A stretch of DNA of 5,787 nucleotides from Rickettsiales bacterium (GTDB lineage: Bacteria > Pseudomonadota > Alphaproteobacteria > Rs-D84). A program made the translations under genes and the position numbers. The stretch is from contig JAISGC010000087.1 of the NCBI GenBank assembly GCA_031263295.1, forward strand, positions 1 through 5,787, read 5' to 3'. Positions within the stretch are counted from its first letter, which is position 1. Each line of letters begins with the position of its first letter. Below are positions 1 through 3,975 of this stretch, one piece after another. Under the pieces are notes generated by a model. It did not search any database. It was given only the letters and a program-made list of their open reading frames with translations, and was not told where the DNA came from.

Positions 1-6
1 ACGCGC

Positions 7-139
7 GGCGTTCCCCTCCTTTGGAGGGGTGCCCGCCGACGGCGGGCGGGGTGGTGCTTACAGCGGGCATAGCCTGTTATCGCCACCACCCCGTCCCGCG
101 CCCGCGGCGCGGTCCACCCCTCCAAAGGAGGGGAACACC
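7..139 (-). repeat. Palindromic element, family I, copy 1 (133 bp)
   Basis: A MITE-like palindrome without coding capacity. Each end carries a tip palindrome, CCCCTCC and GGAGGGG around a TTT or AAA loop, within a 25-bp terminal inverted repeat. Inside come a left hairpin arm (CCCGCC, GAC loop, GGCGGG, 32-46), GGGGTGGTG, a centre of about 25 bp, CACCACCCC, and a right hairpin arm (CCGCGCC, CGC loop, GGCGCGG, 96-112). It starts 7 nt after the stop codon of gene A. Read on the minus strand its centre aligns with the centre of the copy at 5657-5787 read on plus, so both copies have the same orientation relative to the gene they follow. The outer left base pairs are slightly degenerate (GGCG instead of GGTG). 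No target-site duplication could be recognised. Confidence 0.9.
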
Positions 140-146
140 CGCCTTA

Positions 147-1919
147 CTACTGACACGCGCCGTTAGACACCGCGACGGGATTGTTCGCGACGCAGGTGCT
201 GCCCGAGATTACGCAGGCCGTTTCGATCTGCTTCGAAATCTGGCTGTCGGCGGGCTTGTAGGTTATGACGGCCTGGGCGCAGTCGGCGATATTGTTTATC
301 GATCCGCAGGCGGTGTTCCAGGAATTGCACTCGGTCGCGGTCTGCTGCGGCATCACCGTGTCGGGCAGGCGCAAGGCCCATTCGACATAGTATTCCTTCA
401 ACGACTTGATGCGTCCGTTCTTGCCGAAGCCGATCGTTTCAAGGTTGTCCCCGATGCGGCAGTTTATATTGTTGTGCTCGACGAACGCGGTGATGGCAGT
501 CGCGATTCCGCCGACGCCGACACCGACGGCCGCGCCGATACCCGCGCCGACCAGCGCGCCCTTGCCCGCGGACCAGTTGCCGCCTTTTTCGCCATCAGCC
601 AGATTTCCGCTTGGCGTTATCGTTGATAACTTTGGATTTGATGCCGTATTTGTGTAGTTATAGCTTATTTTATTTCCGGCCGGTCCTGTCTTTTTCGCAG
701 TCAAGACCAAAGTGTCGTCCCCGCTTTTGCTTGCACTGACAATTTTCTGGCACTCGGCATTATTGTTTATTGCCGGAACAATGTATGCAATAAGTTCTGC
801 GGGCGTAAGGTCTACACTGATACTCATTGTAATATTATTTTCAGTGCAGGCGGCTGTGCCGGCGGCTGTGCCGGTTGTTCCTCCTGTGAACTTTATGCTC
901 GCGCTCGCATACGCGCCTTCATTGTCTTCATTTTGTCCCGCCTGATGCCCAGCAATCGCTCCTATCCCGGCGCCGACACCCGCCGCGCCGACAACTCCGA
1001 TTCCGCTGGCCAGCGCCGCGGTCTTGGTGTTGTTCATAAGGTTGAAGTCGAATGTCTCTTTCGCGCATTTGAATCCGTTGCCCGTCGCCTTCCACTGCTC
1101 GGCCGGCTTTTTGTCGCCGATTCCGCCGAACCACTCGTTCGTAATCAGCTCGTCCTTGTTATAGGCCGCGACGCGCACCAGGCATTCGCCCGCCGTCGCG
1201 TCCCACCGCGCATAGTGCCCGCGCTGGGCGTCGACATCGCCCTTTGTATTGACCAATTGCCCCATCGGATTGTTCTTGCCGCCGCCCTGATTATTATAGG
1301 CGTTGACATTCTGATTATATTCCGTCGTGACCGCGCCAGATTTATTGACCGCCGCGAACGACGCGCCGTATGCGTTCACATCGAGCAAGCGGCAGGTGTT
1401 CTCGGCCTGGTTCGGGGTCAGGCCCGTCTTGAACAGAACATGCGAATAATACTGCGGCTGAATCACGCGGGAATTAAAGTCGATCCACACATCGTTCTTC
1501 GCGTAATAGGCCTTGTTGCCGTCCAAGCGCCGCGTGTCATAGACGCATTTGTCGACGACCGGGCCGCAGAGGTTCATTCCGTTGACGACCGAGTTCCGCA
1601 TATCGGTATTGTAAAGCGCGGCGATTCCGTTCGGTAGATTATTCTCGACGCAGGTCGACAAATCGGTCATGCAATTTTCGACGCCGTAACTTGGCGCCGC
1701 CGGAGTTTCCGGCGCGGGCGCGACGGGCTGCGTCGGCGTAGTCGGTTGCGACGGCGCGCCCGGGACCGACGGCTGGCTCGGCGCCGGAGCGCTTGGGAAT
1801 AATCCGGTCGGCATCCGGCCGGTCGCGCCGACGCGCGCGGTCTCCGCGCCGTATCTGTCGGCTCCGTCGGCGCCCGCCGCAGCAAACAGCGCAACAATCA
1901 ATGATAAAATCTTTTTCAT
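147..1919 (-). CDS. Exported cysteine-rich protein with two glycine-zipper segments (gene A), function unknown
   Basis: 590 residues. The start is the ATG at 1919, preceded by GGAGGG 5 nt upstream and opening a Sec signal peptide (MKKILSLIVALFAAAG, cleavage probably near residue 20). The frame stays open to 2111, but that extension is AT-rich and covers the promoter. After the signal comes a Pro-rich linker (about 41-77), then a region with Cys83, 90, 118, 125, 176, 246 and 285. A glycine-rich hydrophobic segment follows (about 299-324), then a central module (325-451), a second glycine zipper (about 452-479) and a Cys-rich tail (Cys487 to Cys589). I count 16 cysteines, which fits disulfide bonding outside the cytoplasm. 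Glycine zippers suggest membrane insertion or oligomerisation in the envelope (inference). Residues 371-424 resemble a phage tail-sheath-like module (see findings). The central module is AT-richer than its flanks. The stop is TAG followed directly by an in-frame TAA, then a palindromic element. Same general plan and promoter as gene B. I do not recognise the family. Confidence 0.92.
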   Translation of the reverse strand: MKKILSLIVALFAAAGADGADRYGAETARVGATGRMPTGLFPSAPAPSQPSVPGAPSQPTTPTQPVAPAPETPAAPSYGVENCMTDLSTCVENNLPNGIAALYNTDMRNSVVNGMNLCGPVVDKCVYDTRRLDGNKAYYAKNDVWIDFNSRVIQPQYYSHVLFKTGLTPNQAENTCRLLDVNAYGASFAAVNKSGAVTTEYNQNVNAYNNQGGGKNNPMGQLVNTKGDVDAQRGHYARWDATAGECLVRVAAYNKDELITNEWFGGIGDKKPAEQWKATGNGFKCAKETFDFNLMNNTKTAALASGIGVVGAAGVGAGIGAIAGHQAGQNEDNEGAYASASIKFTGGTTGTAAGTAACTENNITMSISVDLTPAELIAYIVPAINNNAECQKIVSASKSGDDTLVLTAKKTGPAGNKISYNYTNTASNPKLSTITPSGNLADGEKGGNWSAGKGALVGAGIGAAVGVGVGGIATAITAFVEHNNINCRIGDNLETIGFGKNGRIKSLKEYYVEWALRLPDTVMPQQTATECNSWNTACGSINNIADCAQAVITYKPADSQISKQIETACVISGSTCVANNPVAVSNGACQ

Positions 1920-1924
1920 CGTTT

Positions 1925-2001
1925 CCCTCCGATAATCCGCATGCATTATATCATAGATTTGGGGAAGAAAAAAATTGAAAATGAAAGAATTATTCCAGAG
2001 C
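1925..2001 (-). promoter_or_regulatory. Promoter, conserved upstream motif and RBS of gene A
   Basis: Read on the minus strand, GCTCTGGAATAAT (2001-1989) is followed after 33 nt by TATGATATAAT (1955-1945), which contains a perfect TATAAT -10 hexamer (1950-1945). GGAGGG (1930-1925) is a strong Shine-Dalgarno 5 nt before the ATG, giving a leader of about 20 nt. No good -35 hexamer lies at 16-18 nt spacing; that position is a T-run. The same two-block module with almost the same spacing precedes gene B, so the upstream block may bind an activator that replaces the -35 contact (inference). Confidence 0.7.
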
Positions 2002-2008
2002 CTGGTGG

Positions 2009-2037
2009 GGTGTGTTTCGATGAAACACACCTTTTTT
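2009..2037 (+). terminator. Intrinsic-terminator-like hairpin without an upstream plus-strand gene
   Basis: A perfect 10-bp stem (GGTGTGTTTC, GAT loop, GAAACACACC) is followed by six T. The shape is that of a Rho-independent terminator for plus-strand transcription, but only the antisense of gene A lies upstream. It may stop antisense transcription, or be the remnant of another palindromic repeat. Confidence 0.55.
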
Positions 2038-2074
2038 ATTTTTGATGGTCCGAAGGACCGGAAAAAATAAAAAG
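2031..2074. repeat. Nested AT-rich hairpin
   Basis: GGTCC and GGACC (2047-2051 and 2055-2059) form an inner stem around a GAA loop. It is enclosed by a T-rich arm (2031-2043) and an A-rich arm (2062-2074) that pair with two central mismatches. Together with the hairpin at 2009-2031 this gives hairpin followed by nested hairpin, the same order as in one half of the 202-bp element at 3699-3900. It may be half of a further repeat family. Confidence 0.5.
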
Positions 2075-2112
2075 AAAATAGTTTAAGTTTTAATGAACAA
2101 CATAACAACAAG

Positions 2113-2140
2113 CGTCATCCCGGCCTGCGCCGGGATGACG
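2113..2140. repeat. 28-nt perfect palindrome, REP-like
   Basis: CGTCATCCCGGC and GCCGGGATGACG form a perfect 12-bp stem around a CTGC loop. Palindromes beginning GTCATCCCGG or GTCATTCCGG are common intergenic REP-like sequences in many proteobacteria (general knowledge, not searched). Only one copy is present in the window. Confidence 0.75.
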
Positions 2141-2183
2141 ACAACTTTGTTGCCGTTTTGGTTTTGTCAGTGCAAATGTGAAG

Positions 2184-2231
2184 CACCACCCCGGCCGCTT
2201 CGCGGCCACCCCTCCAAAGGAGGAGAACACC
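2184..2231 (+). repeat. Palindromic element, family I, right half only (copy 2)
   Basis: This 48-bp segment matches the right half of the copies at 7-139 and 5657-5787: CACCACCCCG, a hairpin arm (GGCCGC, TTC loop, GCGGCC, 2193-2207), then the terminal CACCCCTCC with AAA and GGAGGAG, ending AACACC. The terminal stem carries one G-to-A change. No left half is visible; the sequence before it is unrelated apart from AAG directly preceding the match. It is probably a truncated, decaying copy. Confidence 0.85.
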
Positions 2232-2268
2232 GCGCGGAAGACCCGTCGCGCTTCGCAGGCTTTGTCAT

Positions 2269-2297
2269 AAAAAACCGGCGGGCTTTCGCTCCGCCGG
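2269..2297 (-). terminator. Rho-independent terminator of the 107-aa gene
   Basis: On the minus strand CCGGCGG and CCGCCGG (2297-2291 and 2281-2275) form a 7-bp GC stem around a nine-base loop, followed by six T. It lies about 145 nt past the stop at 2442, so the mRNA would carry the 103-bp inverted-repeat element and a small hairpin (TTCCGG/CCGGAA, 2309-2325) in its 3' untranslated region. Confidence 0.8.
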
Positions 2298-2334
2298 CAC
2301 TCCCTACCTTCCGGATTGACCGGAAACTTTAATC

Positions 2335-2437
2335 AAAGTTCAATTTGCAAAGTGCAAAGTTCAATTGGAGCCTGCCGAATGCTCTTACGCCCTTTCGCAA
2401 GCCACAATTGAACTTTGCACTTTGCAAATTGAACTTT
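2335..2437. repeat. 103-bp element with 33-bp perfect inverted arms
   Basis: The arms 2335-2367 and 2405-2437 are exact reverse complements over 33 bp, separated by 37 bp. Each arm contains a direct duplication of CAAAGTTCAATT-type sequence with a 21-bp period. The spacer holds two short stems: GAGC/GCTC, and CTTACG against CGCAAG, which pairs fully (with one G-U) only in a minus-strand transcript. The element begins 4 nt after the stop codon of the 107-aa gene and so lies in its 3' untranslated region. It has no coding capacity. The perfect identity of the arms points to recent arrival or arm-to-arm gene conversion. Confidence 0.9.
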
Positions 2438-2441
2438 TTAT

Positions 2442-2765
2442 TTACGCCACCTTGCGCATCGGCGCTTCGTTCGCGCCGAGCGTCTTTTTCGCCTCGGCGA
2501 AGACCATCTGCTTGACCGCCGCGGCCAAAGCCCCGGTTTCGAGCGATTCCGCCGGAATGTCGAAATTATCCGACCGGATTTGCAAGGACACATACGCGCC
2601 GATTAAAGATGCCCGCGGCAGGTCCTCGATCGCGCGCGCGTTGCCGCCGGTCCCGACGGACAATTCGTCCGCCAAAGACACTATCGCGCGGTCGCCGTTC
2701 ACCCAGACCGTGGCGTTCAGGACTTTGTCCAGCGCGCCCATTATTTCCCTAATATTTCTCGCCAT
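2442..2765 (-). CDS. Hypothetical 107-residue protein
   Basis: The ATG at 2765 is preceded by AAGGAG (2780-2775) at 9-nt spacing, a convincing start. The product has no signal peptide and no membrane segment, so it is probably cytoplasmic. It opens MARNIREIMGALDKVLN, continues through alternating hydrophobic stretches (ATVWVNGDRAIVSLADEL, ASLIGAYVSLQI) that look like beta strands, and ends in a helix-like Ala/Lys-rich part (residues about 76-95). There are no cysteines and no catalytic motif I recognise, and I cannot place it in a family. What stands out is its expression set-up: a promoter about 200 nt upstream, a 35-bp palindrome across the -35 edge, a long hairpin leader, a strong RBS, and an intrinsic terminator after a palindromic repeat. 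The gene is monocistronic and divergent from mraZ. Confidence 0.85.
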   Translation of the reverse strand: MARNIREIMGALDKVLNATVWVNGDRAIVSLADELSVGTGGNARAIEDLPRASLIGAYVSLQIRSDNFDIPAESLETGALAAAVKQMVFAEAKKTLGANEAPMRKVA

Positions 2766-2787
2766 ATTTTCTTTCTCCTTTTTTATG

Positions 2788-2891
2788 GTTCGCGTGATAA
2801 TCGCCCATCTCGACGCGATTTCCGCCCACTCGTGTATTGATATACACTTCGGGGCGAAAATCGCATCGACCTGAACGATTCTGACGCGAAC
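2788..2891 (-). ncRNA. Structured 5' leader RNA, 104-nt near-continuous hairpin, candidate cis-regulatory element
   Basis: Read 5'->3' on the minus strand, GTTCGCGT (2891-2884) pairs with ACGCGAAC (2795-2788). Inside follow AATCG with CGATT, UUCA with UGGG, UCGAUGCGAUUU with AAAUCGCGUCGA, CGCCC with GGGCG, a CGAA/GAGU internal loop, and GUGUAU with AUACAC around an AUCA loop. Four positions are G-U pairs in this orientation and would be A-C mismatches on plus, which favours a minus-strand RNA. The base of the hairpin ends 7 nt before the AAGGAG of the 107-aa gene. A TATAAC box (2901-2906) could also start a transcript almost exactly at its 5' end. It matches no riboswitch, 6S, SRP or ROSE element I know. 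It could also be an old palindromic repeat. Confidence 0.6.
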
Positions 2892-2907
2892 TCCTTGTTA
2901 TATCTCT

Positions 2908-2940
2908 GCTTGTTTTTCAGGATTTTTCCCAGAAAACAGC
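2908..2940 (-). other. Upstream hairpin in the same leader
   Basis: On the minus strand GCTGTTTTC pairs with GAAAAACAAGC, with two bulged A, around an inner GGGA/TCCT stem with an AAAA loop. It lies between the promoter at 2963-2992 and the 104-nt hairpin, so most of the roughly 190-nt leader would be structured. Confidence 0.45.
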
Positions 2941-2962
2941 GATTCCCTTTGTCTATACAGCG

Positions 2963-2992
2963 ACTATAAAACAAAACCGATTCGCCCGTCAA
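2963..2992 (-). promoter_or_regulatory. Sigma-70-like promoter of the 107-aa gene
   Basis: On the minus strand TTGACG (2992-2987), 18 nt, TATAGT (2968-2963): five of six bases match consensus in each hexamer. Read as CTTGAC, 17 nt, TTTATAG it also partly resembles the alphaproteobacterial RpoH heat-shock promoter (CTTGAC, N17, CYTATNT), with two mismatches in the -10. Transcription would start near 2956 and give a leader of about 190 nt. Confidence 0.65.
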
Positions 2993-3024
2993 GTAAAAAA
3001 GTAAAATTATTTTTACTTTACTTG
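2990..3024. promoter_or_regulatory. 35-bp AT-rich palindrome overlapping the -35 box, candidate operator
   Basis: CAAGTAAA at 2990-2997 mirrors TTTACTTG at 3017-3024, and inside them GTAAAA faces TTTTAC. The left half has a few extra A, so the symmetry is not exact. It overlaps the -35 of the 107-aa promoter by three bases and lies about 60 bp before the -35 of mraZ, where a dimeric regulator could act on both divergent genes (inference). Confidence 0.5.
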
Positions 3025-3084
3025 CGTCATAGCAGTTTAACTTGCAAAAACCACGAAATACCATAAAAGAATATAAGAATGTCA

Positions 3085-3113
3085 TTGACAACCATAGGTG
3101 CGAGTGCTAAATT
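3085..3113 (+). promoter_or_regulatory. Promoter of mraZ
   Basis: Consensus TTGACA (3085-3090), 17 nt, TAAATT (3108-3113, four of six). The transcript would start near 3120, in front of a small hairpin (CTAAC/GTTAG, 3122-3136) whose loop contains GGGAG, and then run through the 104-bp repeat into mraZ. Confidence 0.7.
3102..3110 (+). promoter_or_regulatory. Exact CIRCE half-site GAGTGCTAA inside the mraZ promoter
   Basis: CIRCE, the operator of the heat-shock repressor HrcA, is TTAGCACTC-N9-GAGTGCTAA. The right half is present exactly and overlaps the -10 box. The place for the left half (3084-3092) holds ATTGACAAC, only three matches, so this is a half-site: a remnant, a weak site or coincidence. 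Confidence 0.3.
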
Positions 3114-3134
3114 GCGGAAAACTAACCGGGAGTT

Positions 3135-3238
3135 AGAGAATAAGAGAATAAGAGAATAAGAGAATGGAACTTGCGGAGTCGCAAACACCATTCTCTTATT
3201 CTCTGCAAACGCGGAGCGTTTGCATTCTCTCATTCTCT
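3135..3238. repeat. 104-bp repeat folding as a three-way junction
   Basis: Four consecutive copies of AGAGAATA (the last cut short) run from 3135 to 3165. The first two pair with ATTCTCT-C-ATTCTCT at 3224-3238 (15 bp, one mismatch). The next two plus GG (3151-3167) pair perfectly over 17 bp with 3188-3204. Inside the latter stem lies TTGCG-GAGT-CGCAA (3171-3184), and between the stems lies the hairpin GCAAACGC-GGA-GCGTTTGC (3205-3223). The repeat occupies the whole mraZ leader between GGGAG and the start codon. Confidence 0.9.
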
Positions 3239-3260
3239 AAAAAAAGCTGTGCTTTTTTTA
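3238..3260. repeat. Perfect hairpin covering the mraZ start codon
   Basis: TAAAAAAAGC, TGT loop, GCTTTTTTTA: a perfect 10-bp stem. The GTG start at 3249-3251 consists of the last two loop bases and the first base of the downstream stem arm, so the stem would occlude initiation unless melted. The plus strand also resembles a weak terminator, with seven T after a short GC step. Confidence 0.75.
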
Positions 3261-3695
3261 AGTTCTTTCGCAAACAAGGTTGACGCCAAGGGCAGGGCGG
3301 CGGTGCCCGCTACATTCCGCGCGGCCTGCGCGGGGGACGCCTTTGCGGGCGTGGTTTTGTTTCGCTCGTTCACTGGAAAATGCATCGAGGGTATGACGAT
3401 GGCGCGAATGGAGACGCTCGCGGACGCGACGGATTCCGGGGACATTTTCGATGCAAAGTTGGACGAGCTGACGGCGATGCTGTTTGCCGACGCGCGGCAG
3501 CTTGCGTTCGATGTGACGGGCCGAATAGTTATTCCCGCCGATTTGTTGGCGCACGCTGGGATAGACGGCGAAGCAGTATTTGTCGGCCGCGGCCGCAGTT
3601 TCCAAATCTGGTCGCCCGCGGAGTTCGCCCGCGTTCAGGCGGAATCTCTTTCTAAACTGCAATCCGAAAAGCCGACGCTGGTTTTGAGGAAGTGA
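3249..3695 (+). CDS. mraZ: Transcriptional regulator MraZ
   Basis: 148 residues, a normal length for MraZ, with two SpoVT/AbrB-type DNA-binding halves. The first has FANKVDAKGRAAVPATFR (residues 7-24) with Asp12 and Arg16; the second has FDVTGRIVIPADLLAHAG (87-104) with Asp88 and Arg92, followed by AVFVGRGRSFQIW. MraZ forms ring-like oligomers and in other bacteria regulates the dcw cell-wall and division cluster from its own promoter region. I chose GTG at 3249 because it gives MLFLSSFANKVD, matching the usual MFLSTFENKVD beginning. It has no Shine-Dalgarno; the only candidate (GGGAG, 3128-3132) is 117 nt away across a repeat. An in-frame TTG at 3171 would code through that repeat and is unlikely. 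Unusually the gene stands alone: no rsmH, ftsL or ftsI follows, only a palindromic element and gene B. Both domains look intact, so it may be functional, but expression is doubtful. Confidence 0.93.
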   Translation: MLFLSSFANKVDAKGRAAVPATFRAACAGDAFAGVVLFRSFTGKCIEGMTMARMETLADATDSGDIFDAKLDELTAMLFADARQLAFDVTGRIVIPADLLAHAGIDGEAVFVGRGRSFQIWSPAEFARVQAESLSKLQSEKPTLVLRK

Positions 3696-3698
3696 GCT

Positions 3699-3900
3699 TT
3701 TCCTGCCCCCGCTTGCGGGGGCGGGATAGAGTTGCTTGGCGGCGAAGCCGCCTTAGCAACTCTTGGGTGGGGGCAGATCTTCTCCCTGCGCATCGGAATA
3801 TTTTTGCTTTCCCAGATGAACCCCCACCCAAGATTTCATAAGTTCGCGCTTCGCGCTCACTAACGAAATCTATCCCGCCCCCATACATGGGGGCAGGAAA
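3699..3900. repeat. 202-bp palindromic element, family II
   Basis: The 32-bp terminal inverted repeats (3699-3730 and 3869-3900) begin TTTCCTGCCCCC and include GGGGGCGGGATAGA. They are identical except for the tip of their own hairpin: GC-TT-GC on the left and, read inward, AT-GT-AT on the right. Next come a left arm (AGTTGCT/AGCAACT enclosing GGCGGC-GAA-GCCGCC, 3730-3761) and a right arm (GATTTC/GAAATC enclosing a GCGC-TTC-GCGC hairpin, 3832-3870). Inside are TCTTGGGTGGGGG (3761-3773) and its exact complement (3821-3833), around a 47-bp centre. It starts 3 nt after the mraZ stop codon and ends 3 nt before the conserved upstream motif of gene B. Confidence 0.92.
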
Positions 3901-3903
3901 CGC

Positions 3904-3962
3904 GCTCTGGAATAATCCCTTTATTTTTCACTCTTTCACTCTTGCCTAATTTATGATAAAAT
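3904..3962 (+). promoter_or_regulatory. Promoter and conserved upstream motif of gene B
   Basis: GCTCTGGAATAAT (3904-3916), then 35 nt of T/C-rich sequence, then TATGATAAAAT (3952-3962), which offers TATGAT or TAAAAT as -10. This is the same module as upstream of gene A (33-nt gap there), and the T/C-rich stretch between is also alike. Because the -10 ends only 13-18 nt before the ATG, the mRNA would have a leader of about 7-11 nt. The only purine run before the start (GAGAG) sits 1 nt from it, so initiation may be leaderless-like. Confidence 0.65.
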
Positions 3963-3975
3963 ACCCCCCGAGAGA

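Noticed and set aside
21..626. 201-aa plus-strand frame
   Set aside because: It begins in the palindromic element and runs antisense to gene A; product is Arg-rich without recognisable features.
933..1637. 234-aa plus-strand frame antisense to gene A
   Set aside because: A shadow created by GC-rich codons of gene A; no RBS, and its translation is low-complexity Arg/Val-rich.
1920..2111. Longer start for gene A at 2111, adding 64 residues
   Set aside because: The extension is Lys/Phe-rich, translated from hairpins and promoter sequence, and would bury the signal peptide. GGAGGG and ATG at 1919 fit better.
2093..2332. 79-aa plus-strand frame
   Set aside because: It consists almost entirely of the 28-nt palindrome, the family I half-copy and the minus-strand terminator; VIPACAGMT and HPSKGGE are translations of repeats.
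2365..2874. 169-aa plus-strand frame opposite the 107-aa gene
   Set aside because: It crosses the 103-bp element and the leader hairpin and lacks an RBS; the minus-strand gene has promoter, RBS and terminator.
2788..2891. 6S RNA, SRP RNA, tRNA or a known riboswitch
   Set aside because: Too short for 6S, no SRP GGAAGCAGC-type loop, no cloverleaf or T-loop GTTCRANYC, and no riboswitch core I recognise.
3135..3238. CRISPR array from the AGAGAATA copies
   Set aside because: Units are 8 bp and contiguous, with no spacers; they form one arm of a palindrome.
3171..3248. TTG start adding 26 residues to MraZ
   Set aside because: The added residues are translated from the repeat, and MraZ proteins normally begin directly at the FLSTF-like segment.
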